A stretch of 64,000 nucleotides of DNA, taken from positions 186,001 to 250,000 of the forward strand of contig NZ_JAGHQX010000001.1 in assembly GCF_017744095.1 (NCBI RefSeq), in the 5' to 3' direction. The notes under the pieces are model-generated. The model was not told where the DNA came from and made no database searches. It saw nothing but the letters and a program-made list of their open reading frames with translations. Shown here in pieces: positions 28,768 to 38,726 of the stretch. This stretch comes from Shimia sp. R10_1. GTDB taxonomy: Bacteria > Pseudomonadota > Alphaproteobacteria > Rhodobacterales > Rhodobacteraceae. The first letter of the stretch is position 1. The number at the start of each line of letters is the position of its first letter. A program made the translations under genes and the position numbers.

Positions 28768-28794
28768 CGAAACAGCGTCGGTTTACGATCACCA

Positions 28795-28809
28795 TTAATC
28801 TGCGATTAA
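28795..28809. promoter_or_regulatory. CtrA-type binding site (TTAA-N7-TTAA) before cckA
   Basis: TTAA at 28795-28798 and TTAA at 28806-28809 are separated by exactly seven bases (TCTGCGA), the CtrA full-site layout. It lies 30 bases before the cckA start. An adjacent inverted repeat GGTTAATAT / ATATTAACC (28810-28818 / 28823-28831) adds two further TTAA half-sites. Confidence 0.6.
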
Positions 28810-28831
28810 GGTTAATATATTCATATTAACC
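28810..28831. repeat. Inverted repeat with TTAA half-sites in the cckA leader
   Basis: GGTTAATAT (28810-28818) and ATATTAACC (28823-28831) are perfect 9-base complementary arms with an ATTC spacer. It sits between the CtrA-type site and the cckA start codon and could be a dimer operator. Confidence 0.55.
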
Positions 28832-28838
28832 ACAACAA

Positions 28839-31157
28839 ATGACTATAGGTGTTCACGTGTCCACTCAGACCGATGCCGCGAAGGTGCATTCTCCCTCAAA
28901 AGCGGCCCCGTCTCACCATGCTGGAATTTTAGCGATCGCAGCGGTCGCGATGGTGGGGGCAGCGTTCCTTTTGGACGACGGTCTGCTGCGTCTGAGCATG
29001 ATTTTGGCGAGTGGATTGACCGGTTTTGCCAGTGGTGTGACGATGCTTATGTCGGTGCAGCAGCGGTCTGGTCGCCGTGCGGCGGTGAACCTGTTGGCGC
29101 AGTTGTATGCACAGGACACTGATCAGATCTATGTGTCAGATATGCGGGGCGGCGTGCTTTATGCCAATGAGGCGGCACAGGCGGGCTCTCAGGCACGTCC
29201 GACCATTGAAGATGCGTTGGCCGGCTATGTGCTGGATGCGGAGCATAAAGCGCAGGAAGCCATTACAAAATGTCTGGAAGACGGATCATTTGAAGGTGAT
29301 TTAATAATTCGTGACAATACGTTAAGTCTTAAAGTTAAGGTGGTTTCGCCGGGATTGCTGCTTTGGGTTTTGCAAAAAACGCATCCGGCGAAAGAAGGCG
29401 CTGCCGCGACAGGCATGCCGAAACTGCCTATGCTGACGGCTGGACGTACTGGAACGATTTTGTTCATGAACGCGGCTGCGCGTGGTTTGCTTGGCGAACG
29501 CAAAAAAACGCTGGTTGATGTGTTTGGGCCGGAGGTGAAGCAGCCACGTGACGCGAGCGTTGTGTACACATCCAATGGTGAACAGCAGTGTATGGTGGCC
29601 CAGTTTGATGCCACTGCCGGGCGCCGCGAAATTTATCTGCTTCCAAGCGACACGCCTGTGACACGTGATGGCACGATGCAGTTTGAAGAACTGCCCGTGC
29701 CGATTTTGAAGATTGAGCCTGAAGGCCGTGTAGTGCTGGCCAACCGGGCCGCGCGGGGGCTCATTCATCTTGAGATCACCTCTGAAACCGTGATGAGCGA
29801 TTTGATGGAGGGGCTTGGCCGCTCGATACGTGATTGGCTGGTGGAGACCGCTCAGGGCAAATCGGTTAAGAAAAGCGAATTCCTGCGTCTGAAGCGCGAC
29901 GACAAAGAGGTGATTGTGCAGGTCAGCCTCAACCGGATTGCGGAAGGGGGCGTGGGGTCACTTATCGCGGTGCTGAGCGATGCCACGGAGCTCAAGTCTT
30001 TGGAGGCACAGTTCGTGCAAAGCCAGAAGATGCAGGCCATTGGCCAGCTGGCGGGTGGTGTTGCACATGACTTTAATAATCTTTTAACTGCAATTTCAGG
30101 GCATTGCGATCTGTTGTTGTTGCGCCATGATCAAGGGGATGCGGATTATGCTGACCTTATACAGATCAATCAGAATGCCAATCGCGCCGCTGCGCTGGTT
30201 GGGCAGCTGTTGGCCTTTTCGCGCAAGCAGAACCTGCGGCCTGAAGTGCTTGATCTGCGTAACATACTCGCGGATTTGACTCATCTTCTCAATAGGTTGG
30301 TGGGCGAACGTGTGGCGCTGTCGCTGAGCAACGACCCTGTTCTGCCATCCATCCGTGCGGACAAACGCCAATTGGAACAGGTCTTGATGAACCTCGTTGT
30401 TAATGCGCGTGATGCGATGCCGGATGGCGGTGAAATCCTGGTCACAACAGAAGAGGTGACACTGGATCAACCATTGGAGCGTGACCGCGTTGTCGTGCCT
30501 GTCGGCAAATATGTGACGGTGAAGGTTGCTGACCAAGGTATTGGAATTGCACAAGATAAATTGCAAAAAGTGTTTGAGCCCTTCTTCACCACCAAACGTA
30601 CGGGGGAAGGCACCGGGCTGGGGTTGAGCACGGCCTATGGCATCATGAAGCAGACCGGCGGCTTTATCTTTGTGGACAGTACAGAAGGCGTGGGGACGAC
30701 ATTTACACTGATGTTCCCGGCGTTTGGATCCGCCGAAGAGTTTGTTCCGGAGCTTGACGATGCGCGCCCGGACTTGCCCGTTGTTGAGCACAGCGGCGTA
30801 GTTCTTCTGGTGGAAGACGAAGCGCCGGTGCGCTCTTTTGCGACGCGGGCGCTGAAGATGCGCGGCTTCACCGTGCTTGAGGCGGCGAGCGGGGAAGAAG
30901 CGCTTGAGCTGCTTGCGGCAGAGCAGCCGAAGGTGGATGTGTTTGTCAGCGACGTGATCATGCCGGGCATTGATGGCCCAACCTGGGTGCGTCAGGCACG
31001 ATCAGAATACCCTGATGTGCCGGTGATTTTTGTCTCTGGCTACGCCGAAGACAGTTTTTCCGATGATCAATCGCGCATTGAAAACTCAAGCTTCCTGCCC
31101 AAGCCGTTTTCGCTTGGAGATCTGACGGAAGCTGTGCAAGCGCGGATCAACGGCTAG
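28839..31157 (+). CDS. cckA: Hybrid histidine kinase CckA
   Basis: 772 residues. Two N-terminal membrane helices (GILAIAAVAMVGAAFLL and LSMILASGLTGFASGVTML) are followed by PAS-like domains, a HisKA domain with His410 in VAHDFNNLLTAISGH, an ATPase domain with MNLVVNARDAM, VADQGIGIA and GTGLGLSTAYGI, and a receiver domain with phosphoacceptor Asp705 (VFVSDVIMPGIDG). The order and sequence fit CckA, which phosphorylates or dephosphorylates ChpT and thereby CtrA. The ATG at 28839 lacks a ribosome site; GTG 28857 is an in-frame alternative. It converges with the sulfotransferase-like gene, stops overlapping by four bases. Confidence 0.92.
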   Translation: MTIGVHVSTQTDAAKVHSPSKAAPSHHAGILAIAAVAMVGAAFLLDDGLLRLSMILASGLTGFASGVTMLMSVQQRSGRRAAVNLLAQLYAQDTDQIYVSDMRGGVLYANEAAQAGSQARPTIEDALAGYVLDAEHKAQEAITKCLEDGSFEGDLIIRDNTLSLKVKVVSPGLLLWVLQKTHPAKEGAAATGMPKLPMLTAGRTGTILFMNAAARGLLGERKKTLVDVFGPEVKQPRDASVVYTSNGEQQCMVAQFDATAGRREIYLLPSDTPVTRDGTMQFEELPVPILKIEPEGRVVLANRAARGLIHLEITSETVMSDLMEGLGRSIRDWLVETAQGKSVKKSEFLRLKRDDKEVIVQVSLNRIAEGGVGSLIAVLSDATELKSLEAQFVQSQKMQAIGQLAGGVAHDFNNLLTAISGHCDLLLLRHDQGDADYADLIQINQNANRAAALVGQLLAFSRKQNLRPEVLDLRNILADLTHLLNRLVGERVALSLSNDPVLPSIRADKRQLEQVLMNLVVNARDAMPDGGEILVTTEEVTLDQPLERDRVVVPVGKYVTVKVADQGIGIAQDKLQKVFEPFFTTKRTGEGTGLGLSTAYGIMKQTGGFIFVDSTEGVGTTFTLMFPAFGSAEEFVPELDDARPDLPVVEHSGVVLLVEDEAPVRSFATRALKMRGFTVLEAASGEEALELLAAEQPKVDVFVSDVIMPGIDGPTWVRQARSEYPDVPVIFVSGYAEDSFSDDQSRIENSSFLPKPFSLGDLTEAVQARING

Positions 31158-31753
31158 GACAGACTTTCGTAAAGCTCAAACTCTGCGGCGCATTTGCGGC
31201 GCAGTTTTGCGAGCGTCTTCTCCGGCAGATCCAGTGGCATCGCCGGTGAGCTGTTGCGCTGCTCCAGTGTGATTTTTTGGCCCAGCCGTTCCTCAAGAAA
31301 GATCAGCAATTTGGCTTGGTCTTCGTAGCGGAAGAGGTGGTCCACCTGCACACCATTGGGGCGCGGCTCCAGAAATTTGGCCTGGCTTCCGACATTTGCA
31401 AAGGAGGCTTTCTTGTCGCCCTTCATGTATTCCTGCACAAATTCGTCAAAGCTCACATCATGTGTAGCGTTGCGATGGCCCCGCATACTGTCGCGGCGGC
31501 GGTATCTGTACCAACTGGAGAGCCAGCTGACAGGCTCACGCATGACGGCCATAAGTTCCATGTCATCGCGGTTGCAGGCGCGTTCAAACATTGGGCGGAA
31601 GAAGCGGTTGTAGCGATAAACCGGCGCATGTTTCAGCTCGGGGGGATTCGAAATCACCATGTCCGCAACAGGGGCCAAGGCCGCCTCGATCGCGGTTGTG
31701 CCGGTTTTGGGCACCGATAGGAACACAAGTTTTTTGTTCCAGAAAACAAGCAT
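31154..31753 (-). CDS. Sulfotransferase-like family protein
   Basis: 199 residues. The PAPS-binding P-loop-like motif VFLSVPKTGTTAIEAAL is at the N-terminus, and MAVMREPVSWLSSWYRYRR is the 3'-phosphate-binding block seen in sulfotransferases. The remainder is short compared with eukaryotic enzymes. It could transfer sulfate to a polysaccharide or lipid, or be a divergent relative. Single gene on the minus strand between cckA (convergent) and recA (divergent). Start ATG 31753. Confidence 0.75.
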   Translation of the reverse strand: MLVFWNKKLVFLSVPKTGTTAIEAALAPVADMVISNPPELKHAPVYRYNRFFRPMFERACNRDDMELMAVMREPVSWLSSWYRYRRRDSMRGHRNATHDVSFDEFVQEYMKGDKKASFANVGSQAKFLEPRPNGVQVDHLFRYEDQAKLLIFLEERLGQKITLEQRNSSPAMPLDLPEKTLAKLRRKCAAEFELYESLS

Positions 31754-31847
31754 CTGCGCGGCCTCGCTGTGGTTTGTCTCAACTTATTATTGATCCGTAA
31801 ACTAGTTGTTAACCAGCTTCTACGGAAGATGTTCTCATTCTTTTCTA

Positions 31848-31876
31848 TTGATTTGTTCTCCTTTTGATCTCATAAG
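31848..31876 (+). promoter_or_regulatory. Predicted recA promoter
   Basis: TTGATT (31848-31853) and CATAAG (31871-31876) are separated by 17 bases. The start would fall near 31883, so the SOS box at 31883-31897 would cover it. Prediction only. Confidence 0.4.
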
Positions 31877-31882
31877 GTGTTA

Positions 31883-31897
31883 GAACAAGAGGTGAAC
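31883..31897 (+). promoter_or_regulatory. LexA-type SOS box (GAAC-N7-GAAC)
   Basis: GAAC (31883-31886), seven bases AAGAGGT, GAAC (31894-31897). This direct repeat is the alphaproteobacterial LexA-binding motif, and it lies 53 bases before the recA start. Confidence 0.88.
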
Positions 31898-31949
31898 ACA
31901 GGCAGTGATTGCCGCCCGCGTGCGGGTGTGGAATAAGGAACCAAGCAAA

Positions 31950-33023
31950 ATGGCAACGGCAGATCTTTTGACAATGACTTCCAAGAAATCCTCATCCCCG
32001 GATAAACAGAAGGCGCTCGACAGCGCTTTGGCACAGATCGAGCGGCAGTTCGGCAAAGGCTCCATCATGAAGCTGGGTGCCGACAACCCTGCACAAGAGA
32101 TCGAGGCGACTTCGACCGGGTCCCTGAGTCTGGACATTGCGTTGGGCATTGGCGGTCTGCCTAAGGGTCGGATCATCGAGATTTATGGTCCGGAAAGCTC
32201 CGGTAAGACCACGCTGACGCTGCACTGCATTGCAGAAGAGCAGAAAAAAGGCGGCGTCTGCGCCTTTGTGGATGCGGAACATGCGTTGGATCCGCAGTAT
32301 GCAAAGAAGCTTGGCGTCAATCTGGACGAGCTGCTGATTTCACAGCCCGACACCGGGGAGCAGGCGCTTGAGATCACCGATACGCTGGTGCGGTCTGGGG
32401 CTGTAAACATGGTTGTGGTCGATTCGGTTGCGGCGCTGACGCCGAAATCCGAACTTGAAGGCGATATGGGTGACAGCAACGTGGGTGTGCAGGCGCGCTT
32501 GATGAGCCAGGCGATGCGGAAACTGACCGGCTCGATTGCGCGCTCCAACTGCATGGTGATCTTCATCAACCAGATCCGGATGAAAATTGGGGTGATGTTT
32601 GGCAGCCCGGAAACCACAACCGGTGGTAACGCGCTGAAATTCTACAGTTCTGTGCGTCTGGACATCCGCCGCATTGGCGCGCTGAAAGACCGCGACGAGG
32701 TGGTTGGCAACGCGACCCGCGTGAAAGTGGTGAAAAACAAAGTGGCGCCTCCATTTAAGCAGGTCGAATTCGACATCATGTATGGCGAAGGCATCTCCAA
32801 AATGGGGGAACTGCTGGATCTGGGCGTGAAGGCTGGCGTGGTGGAGAAATCCGGCAGCTGGTTCAGCTACGGGGATGAGCGGATCGGGCAGGGGCGTGAG
32901 AACGCCAAGACCTTCCTGAAGGAAAACACCCGTATGGCGCTTGAGATCGAAGATAAGATCCGTGCGGCCCATGGGTTGGATTTTGATATGCCACCTGTTG
33001 ATGATGAGCTGTTGGAAGATTGA
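31950..33023 (+). CDS. recA: Recombinase RecA
   Basis: 357 residues from ATG 31950, with AAGGAA nine bases upstream. Walker A is GPESSGKTT near 78-86, Walker [10 protein letters not shown] near 150-158, and loop L1/L2 DNA-binding regions follow ([28 protein letters not shown]). RecA drives homologous recombination and promotes LexA self-cleavage. An upstream in-frame start at 31905 is unlikely. The gene is regulated by LexA through the GAAC-N7-GAAC box. The MOSC gene overlaps its end. Confidence 0.98.
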   Translation: MATADLLTMTSKKSSSPDKQKALDSALAQIERQFGKGSIMKLGADNPAQEIEATSTGSLSLDIALGIGGLPKGRIIEIYGPESSGKTTLTLHCIAEEQKKGGVCAFVDAEHALDPQYAKKLGVNLDELLISQPDTGEQALEITDTLVRSGAVNMVVVDSVAALTPKSELEGDMGDSNVGVQARLMSQAMRKLTGSIARSNCMVIFINQIRMKIGVMFGSPETTTGGNALKFYSSVRLDIRRIGALKDRDEVVGNATRVKVVKNKVAPPFKQVEFDIMYGEGISKMGELLDLGVKAGVVEKSGSWFSYGDERIGQGRENAKTFLKENTRMALEIEDKIRAAHGLDFDMPPVDDELLED

Positions 33024-33574
33024 TCCCGTCACGTGAAGATTTGATGCGGGCTTTGCCGCATGTTTTGGCCGCTCCCAAAGACGGGGCGGCCATTTCGCAT
33101 TTGTGCCTGCGCCCCGAACGCAACACGCGCAAATTTGTGGATGAAATCACCCTGACCAAGGCACAGGGCATTCCCGGTGAGCGGTGGATGACACAGCCCT
33201 GGATCCGCACCGAGGCAGGTGATCCCCATCCGGGCATTCAGGTCTGTGTGATCCCCAAACGGGTGCTCGATCTGGTGTGGTCGCCAGATGAGGACGTGCT
33301 TCATCCCGGAGACACTTTTGCCGCCGATCTGGACATGACCGAAGAGAACCTGCCGGAGGGGCAGCTTTTGTCGGTGGGCACCGCTGTGTTGCGGGTGTCT
33401 GAGGTGTTCAATGATGGCTGCGTGAAGTGGAAGGCGCGATACGGGAGCGATGTGTATGACTGGGTGCGCGCGCCGGAACATCGTAAATACCGTTTGCGCA
33501 GCATTTTGTGCAGCATTGAACAGGACGGTGTTGTGCGGACGGGTGATGTGATGCGGAAAATCGACCAGATATGA
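33020..33574 (+). CDS. MOSC domain protein
   Basis: 184 residues if TTG 33020 is the start; it overlaps the recA stop by four bases, suggesting coupling. An ATG at 33044 would give a shorter version. The stretches [21 protein letters not shown] and the C-terminal [19 protein letters not shown] match the MOSC fold, found in molybdenum-cofactor sulfurases and in YiiM/YuaD-type proteins. The cysteine in DGCVKW is at the conserved position. Function unknown; a sulfur-transfer or molybdenum-related role is only a family expectation. Confidence 0.72.
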   Translation: MIPSREDLMRALPHVLAAPKDGAAISHLCLRPERNTRKFVDEITLTKAQGIPGERWMTQPWIRTEAGDPHPGIQVCVIPKRVLDLVWSPDEDVLHPGDTFAADLDMTEENLPEGQLLSVGTAVLRVSEVFNDGCVKWKARYGSDVYDWVRAPEHRKYRLRSILCSIEQDGVVRTGDVMRKIDQI

Positions 33575-33636
33575 GTCCAATTCCGCTAAGCGGGCTTTGA
33601 CATGTGGACAGGCGGGCGTGGGGGTTATAAACCCGC

Positions 33637-33648
33637 TTCGATATCGAA
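33637..33648. promoter_or_regulatory. Perfect 12-bp palindrome before alaS
   Basis: TTCGATATCGAA lies 23 bases before the alaS start codon. It could be a dimer-type operator. The motif is not recognised. Confidence 0.3.
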
Positions 33649-33670
33649 ACGCACAGGTTGAGAGACCCCC

Positions 33671-36343
33671 ATGGCCAGCTTAAACGACATTCGGTCGACC
33701 TTTCTGAATTACTTTGCCAAACAGGGCCATGAGATTGTAGACTCAAGCCCGTTGGTGCCACGCAATGACCCGACGTTGATGTTCACCAACTCGGGGATGG
33801 TGCAGTTTAAGAACCTCTTCACCGGTGTGGAAAAACGCGACTATCAGCGCGCGACCACGTCGCAGAAATGTGTGCGCGCCGGTGGCAAGCACAACGATCT
33901 GGACAACGTGGGTTATACCGCGCGCCACCACACCTTCTTTGAGATGCTCGGCAACTTTTCGTTTGGCGACTACTTCAAAGATGACGCCATTCCGTTTGCC
34001 TGGGAGCTGATCACCAAAGAATTCGGCATTCCGAAGGATAAGCTCTACACCACCGTCTATCACACCGATGACGAGGCTTTTGAGATCTGGAAGAAGCTGG
34101 GCGTGGCAGAAGAGCGGATCATCCGCATCGCCACCTCTGATAACTTCTGGCAGATGGGGCCAACTGGCCCCTGTGGTCCGTGCACGGAAATCTTCTATGA
34201 TCACGGCGATCACATCTGGGGTGGCCCTCCCGGCTCCCCTGAGGAAGATGGCGACCGTTTCATTGAGATCTGGAACGTGGTGTTCATGCAGAACGAGCAG
34301 TTTGAAGACGGCTCGATGAAGGCGCTGGACATGCAGTCGATTGACACCGGCATGGGGCTGGAGCGGATCGGCGCGTTGCTGCAGGGCAGCCATGACAACT
34401 ATGACACCGATCTGTTCAAGGCGCTGATTGAAGCCTCCGCCAATGTGACCTCGACCGATCCTTATGGCGACCAAAACGTGCACCACCGCGTGATTGCGGA
34501 CCATTTGCGCTCTACCTCTTTCCTGATGGCGGATGGTGTGATGCCGTCCAACGATGGCCGTGGTTATGTGCTGCGTCGTATTATGCGCCGCGCGATGCGC
34601 CATGCGCACCTGCTCGGGGCCAAAGATCCTGTGATGCATCAGCTGGTGCCATCTCTGGTGCAGCAGATGGGCCAAGCCTACCCGGAGCTGGGACAGGCGC
34701 AGGCGTTGATTGAAGAGACGCTGAAGCAGGAAGAGACCAAGTTTAAGGCGACATTGGACCGTGGTCTGAAGCTGCTGGATGATGAACTTGGTGGTCTTGA
34801 GGAGGGCGCACCTTTGTCTGGTGCAGCGGCATTCAAGCTTTATGACACCTATGGCTTCCCGCTCGACCTGACGCAGGATGCGTTGCGCGAGAAGGGCCGC
34901 GAGGTTGACACCGATGGGTTTGACGCAGCGATGGCAGAGCAGAAAGCCAAAGCGCGTGCGGCCCATGTGGGCTCCGGCGATGTGGCCGAAGATGCGATCT
35001 GGTTTGATATTGCCGAAGACAACGGAGCGTCCGAGTTCCTGGGCTACGACACCGAGACCGCCGAAGGTCAGGTGCAGGCCGTGCTGAAAGACGGCGCGCT
35101 TGTGGATGCGCTGGCGGATGGCGAAGAAGGCTGGCTGGTGATGAACCAGACGCCGTTTTATGCCGAAAGCGGTGGTCAGGTTGCGGACCATGGATTGGTC
35201 GAGCGTCTGGAAAACCGTGATCACCTTGCCCATGTCACCGATGTTCAGAAGTTCGCTGATGGCAAGTTGATTGCCCATAAGGTGAAAGTCACACGTGGTG
35301 CGATTTCCAAGGGTGATCCTGTTGCGATGATCGTGGATCATGCGCGCCGCACGTCGATCCGTGCCAACCACTCGGCGACCCACCTGTTGCATGAAGCCCT
35401 GCGCAATGCGCTTGGCGAACATGTGGCGCAGCGCGGCTCGCTCAACGCGGATGACCGTCTGCGCTTTGATTTCAGCCACAACAAGGCGCTGAGCCCGGAA
35501 GAGCTGGCCAAAGTTGGCCTCGAGGTGAACGCCTATATTCGTCAGAACACCGCGGTGGAAACCCGGATCATGACCCCGGATGATGCCCGCGAAATGGGCG
35601 CGCAGGCGCTGTTTGGCGAGAAATATGGCGATGAGGTGCGTGTGGTCTCTATGGGCCGCGCAAACACCGGCAAAGGCCTGAATGGCGATACCTATTCGCT
35701 GGAGCTTTGCGGCGGCACCCATGTGAAACAGACCGGCGATATCGGTGTGTTTGTGTTGTTGTCTGACAGCGCGTCCTCTGCGGGTGTGCGTCGGATTGAA
35801 GCGCTGACCGGTGAGGTGGCGTTTGCGCATCTGGAGCGTGAAGCCAAACGTGTGGCCGAGGTGGCTGGCACGCTGAAGGCGCAGCCTGCTGACATCGTGG
35901 ACCGTGTGAAAGCGCTTCTGGATGAGCGTAAGGCGCTGCAAAACGAAGTGGCGATCCTGCGTCGTGAGCTGGCCATGTCTGGTGGGGCTGGTCAAGGCGC
36001 TGGCCCGGAAGCCAAAGAGATCAACGGTGTGAAATTCTTTGCACAGGTGCTCTCTGGTGTGTCCGGCAAAGACCTGCCACCGCTGATTGACGAGCATAAG
36101 GCGCGTCTCGAAAGCGGTGCGGTTCTGCTGATTGCGGACACCGATGGCAAAGTGGCCGTGGCTGCGGGCGTGACCGATGATCTAAAAGGCGACCTGAGCG
36201 CTGTGGATCTGGTGCGCGCGGCCGTGGGCGCATTGGGCGGCAAGGGCGGCGGTGGCCGTCCGGATATGGCGCAGGGCGGTGCCAAAGATGCCTCCAAAGC
36301 AGACGAAGCTTTTGCGGCTGCTGAAGCGGTGATCGCAGGCTGA
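33671..36343 (+). CDS. alaS: Alanyl-tRNA synthetase
   Basis: 890 residues, typical length. Class II catalytic blocks: [33 protein letters not shown] and [13 protein letters not shown]. The editing domain has the zinc motif [12 protein letters not shown] and [12 protein letters not shown]. The C-terminal C-Ala-type domain ends in [15 protein letters not shown]. It charges tRNA-Ala with alanine and clears Ser/Gly mistakes. The start has no clear Shine-Dalgarno but the N-terminus [19 protein letters not shown] fits exactly. Confidence 0.97.
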   Translation: MASLNDIRSTFLNYFAKQGHEIVDSSPLVPRNDPTLMFTNSGMVQFKNLFTGVEKRDYQRATTSQKCVRAGGKHNDLDNVGYTARHHTFFEMLGNFSFGDYFKDDAIPFAWELITKEFGIPKDKLYTTVYHTDDEAFEIWKKLGVAEERIIRIATSDNFWQMGPTGPCGPCTEIFYDHGDHIWGGPPGSPEEDGDRFIEIWNVVFMQNEQFEDGSMKALDMQSIDTGMGLERIGALLQGSHDNYDTDLFKALIEASANVTSTDPYGDQNVHHRVIADHLRSTSFLMADGVMPSNDGRGYVLRRIMRRAMRHAHLLGAKDPVMHQLVPSLVQQMGQAYPELGQAQALIEETLKQEETKFKATLDRGLKLLDDELGGLEEGAPLSGAAAFKLYDTYGFPLDLTQDALREKGREVDTDGFDAAMAEQKAKARAAHVGSGDVAEDAIWFDIAEDNGASEFLGYDTETAEGQVQAVLKDGALVDALADGEEGWLVMNQTPFYAESGGQVADHGLVERLENRDHLAHVTDVQKFADGKLIAHKVKVTRGAISKGDPVAMIVDHARRTSIRANHSATHLLHEALRNALGEHVAQRGSLNADDRLRFDFSHNKALSPEELAKVGLEVNAYIRQNTAVETRIMTPDDAREMGAQALFGEKYGDEVRVVSMGRANTGKGLNGDTYSLELCGGTHVKQTGDIGVFVLLSDSASSAGVRRIEALTGEVAFAHLEREAKRVAEVAGTLKAQPADIVDRVKALLDERKALQNEVAILRRELAMSGGAGQGAGPEAKEINGVKFFAQVLSGVSGKDLPPLIDEHKARLESGAVLLIADTDGKVAVAAGVTDDLKGDLSAVDLVRAAVGALGGKGGGGRPDMAQGGAKDASKADEAFAAAEAVIAG

Positions 36344-36354
36344 CCATTTGGTCA
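36341..36354. other. Short palindrome at the end of alaS
   Basis: TGACCA (36341-36346) and TGGTCA (36349-36354) are perfect arms around TT, overlapping the alaS stop. No T run follows; it may be a weak pause or stabilising hairpin. Confidence 0.35.
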
Positions 36355-36421
36355 AATTCTACTTGGACTGCCCGGCAATTCGCTTAGAGTGTCGGGCAGA
36401 ACAACAGGATTGGAGAGCCAG

Positions 36422-36709
36422 ATGGGCGCACTTTGGATTGCACATGTCACCGTGACCGACGCGGAGGCCTATGGAAAATACGCAGAGCTTGCAGGCCCTG
36501 CGATTGCCAAACATGGCGGCGAATTCATCGCGCGTGGCGGTAAATTTGTGCAGCTTGAGGGCAAGGAGCGCCCCCGCAATGTGGTGGCGAAGTTCCCGGA
36601 TGTGGACGCGGCGGTGGCCTGTTATCACAGCCCGGAATACCAAGAAGCACTGAACCATGCGCGCGGCGCAAGTGAGCGCGAATTGATGGTGGTTGAGACC
36701 ACCGACTGA
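36422..36709 (+). CDS. DUF1330 family protein
   Basis: 95 residues from ATG 36422. The stretches ALWIAHVTVTDAEAYGKY, AKHGGEFIARGGKFVQLEG and YHSPEYQEALNHARGASERELMVVE are those of DUF1330, a ferredoxin-like dimeric fold of unknown function, often near oxidative or stress genes. An earlier in-frame start at 36389 is not family-like. It precedes the class II amidotransferase by 19 bases on the same strand and may be cotranscribed with it. Confidence 0.87.
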   Translation: MGALWIAHVTVTDAEAYGKYAELAGPAIAKHGGEFIARGGKFVQLEGKERPRNVVAKFPDVDAAVACYHSPEYQEALNHARGASERELMVVETTD

Positions 36710-36728
36710 CAGTAAGGAGACTGGCCAG

Positions 36729-37511
36729 ATGTGTCGTTGGGCCGCCTATATTGGGCACCCCTGTTATCTTGAAGATCTCGTCACGCGGCCAGATCACTCG
36801 CTGATCCAGCAAAGTATGCAGGCAACGGAATGCAAAACCCAGACCAATGGCGATGGCGTTGGTCTGGCCTGGTACGGCAGCCGCCCGGAACCGGGGCTGT
36901 ACCGCGACACCCATCCGGCCTGGTCTGATCCCAATCTGCGCTCCCTGACCGCGCAGGTGCAATCGGAGCTGTTTCTGGCCCATGTACGGGCCTCGACCGG
37001 CACTGCCACCAGCCGCAACAATTGCCACCCTTTTGCGGTGGGCAAATGGTCTTTCATGCACAATGGGCAGATCGGGGGATTTGAGAATTTCCGCCGCCGC
37101 GCGGATATGCTGATCCCGGATGAGCTTTATCAAGAGCGCAAAGGCGCAACGGACAGCGAAGTGCTGTTTCTCCTCGGGCTGACCGAAGGCTTGCAGGACA
37201 ATCCACGCGAGGCGATGGAAATTGCTGTGGGCATTCTGGAACGGATGAGCCGCGAACGGGGCAGCACGCCACATATGCGACTGGCCACAGCCTTTTCCGA
37301 TGGCGAGACGCTTTACGCGATCCGCTATGCTTCAGATGACCGCGCACCCACAGTCTATCACAAAATCAGCGACAGCCGCAGTGGCCGCGCGGTGGTGAGT
37401 GAGCCATTGGTGCCCGCCGAAGAGGGCTGGGAAGCGGTGCCGCCGGGCAGTTTCTGCCGCTTTCACAAAGACGGCAGCTATGAGATTGTACCGTTTTCGC
37501 CGCTGAGCTGA
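36729..37511 (+). CDS. Class II glutamine amidotransferase (YafJ-like)
   Basis: 260 residues from ATG 36729. The mature nucleophile is Cys2 after removal of Met1 (MCRWAAYIGHP). Further family blocks are QTNGDGVGLAWYG, FLAHVRASTG, NNCHPFAVGKWSFMHNGQI, and GATDSEVLFLLGL. This N-terminal nucleophile fold releases ammonia from glutamine; the partner enzyme that would use it is not adjacent. YafJ-like relatives include gamma-glutamyl-hydrolysing enzymes. Cytoplasmic. It converges with the ion-channel gene, two bases between the stops. Confidence 0.87.
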   Translation: MCRWAAYIGHPCYLEDLVTRPDHSLIQQSMQATECKTQTNGDGVGLAWYGSRPEPGLYRDTHPAWSDPNLRSLTAQVQSELFLAHVRASTGTATSRNNCHPFAVGKWSFMHNGQIGGFENFRRRADMLIPDELYQERKGATDSEVLFLLGLTEGLQDNPREAMEIAVGILERMSRERGSTPHMRLATAFSDGETLYAIRYASDDRAPTVYHKISDSRSGRAVVSEPLVPAEEGWEAVPPGSFCRFHKDGSYEIVPFSPLS

Positions 37512-37513
37512 CG

Positions 37514-38572
37514 CTAGATCAAAAAGAACTTCACGGCCCAGAACAGGAAAATGCCGTGCAGGATCGGGTAGACCCAGATCACCAGATAGGTGTCGATCTT
37601 GCGTGCCAGCGCCTCGCGGCCGGTGGTTTTCATGCGTCGGAGCATGATGTTCACAAGCACTGTTGAGCCGGTGATGACAAACATGCCTGCGAGCAGGGAA
37701 TCCATGAAGGTCAAATAGCCGAGCTTTGGCAGCATCGTGGAAATCGCGAAGTTGAAGGCGACGAACACCAGCAGATTGGCGGAGGCCATGTCGATGCGGC
37801 GGCGGTATTCTTCCAGAAAGAACGTGGCCCAGGTCACAAAGAGGATGATGACCAGCGGCAGCATGATGCGCAGCATGTAATATTGCACGTGGCGCTTGCC
37901 CGTGAAGCGCAGTGCCACCATCGAGGTATCCCGTTCGCCAATCCCGGCGACAGTGCTGGCGGCGATGCTGGGGTTGGCCAGAATCCATTCTTCTTCGCCC
38001 AGAAGATCCCCCATGCCTGTTTTTTCTTCCAGCGGGTAAAACTCTACAAATTCGCTGGGGAGAAGAGAGGAGACTTCGACAAAAAACACCTGTTTGTCAA
38101 AGGGATACCTGCGAAAGTTGAAATGTGGGGCCTGGAAGGTTGCGGTGAACCGTTCGGCGTAATGTGTGGTGCCTGTCGCAGAGACCACAATTGTTGATTG
38201 CTGCGTGAAGCGGCGTCCCTGTTGATTTCGGAAAATGAAATAGGGTGGGAAAGTTTCGGTTTCTAAAATGGCTTCGGCGAAGTCTTCTGCGCTGTAGACT
38301 TTGTATTCAGCCCCATGTTCTTCCGGATCAAAAGCCAGTTCGGGATAGTCCACCTGTAGAAACAATGTGCCGACAACGCCGAAATTTTCCGCCTGTTGGT
38401 CCACAAAGGTGATTTGATCGATGAAAACGCCAACGCCAACTTCTTTGGGGGCCTCTTGAGAGGTGATGCTTTGAAGGGCGCGGAGTTTTCCGAAGGCTTC
38501 CGTCTGCGCATGGAGCGCGGATGTGAAGGCCAAGAGGCTGATGAGAATAGCCGCAATTCTTTGAAACAACAT
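37514..38572 (-). CDS. Prokaryotic pentameric ligand-gated ion channel (Cys-loop receptor homologue)
   Basis: 352 residues. After a signal peptide (LFQRIAAILISLLAFTSALHA) comes a beta-sandwich ligand-binding domain: EVGVGVFIDQITFVDQQ, FGVVGTLFLQVDYPEL and FRRYPFDKQVFFVEV. Then four membrane helices: M1 YYMLRIMLPLVIILFVTW, M2 SANLLVFVAFNFAISTMLP, M3 TFMDSLLAGMFVITGSTVL and M4 YLVIWVYPILHGIFLFW. The LEEYRRRIDMAS stretch before M2 and the LPKLGYLTFMD link to M3 resemble ELIC. No Cys-loop disulphide is present, as in other bacterial members. Ligand and ion selectivity are unknown. Confidence 0.88.
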   Translation of the reverse strand: MLFQRIAAILISLLAFTSALHAQTEAFGKLRALQSITSQEAPKEVGVGVFIDQITFVDQQAENFGVVGTLFLQVDYPELAFDPEEHGAEYKVYSAEDFAEAILETETFPPYFIFRNQQGRRFTQQSTIVVSATGTTHYAERFTATFQAPHFNFRRYPFDKQVFFVEVSSLLPSEFVEFYPLEEKTGMGDLLGEEEWILANPSIAASTVAGIGERDTSMVALRFTGKRHVQYYMLRIMLPLVIILFVTWATFFLEEYRRRIDMASANLLVFVAFNFAISTMLPKLGYLTFMDSLLAGMFVITGSTVLVNIMLRRMKTTGREALARKIDTYLVIWVYPILHGIFLFWAVKFFLI

Positions 38573-38726
38573 GAGCTGTCAATGACCATAGAAATTCAAT
38601 TGGGCTTAGCGTCAAACAAATTGCGCTTTTTCTCAAGCCCTAAGTCGAATGAACAAGGATTTGGTCGGCTTAGGTTGCCTCCGGTGTTGCGCGCGCAGGC
38701 GCAGTGCCGCTAAAAGCAAACGCCCA
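38573..38726. other. Intergenic region upstream of the ion channel gene
   Basis: Between the ion-channel start and the typA terminator. Likely holds the ion-channel promoter; no defined motif was seen. Confidence 0.35.

Noticed and set aside
33743..36097. 784-codon minus-strand frame across alaS
   Set aside because: Antisense shadow of alaS, with Gln/Arg/His-rich sequence and no family resemblance.
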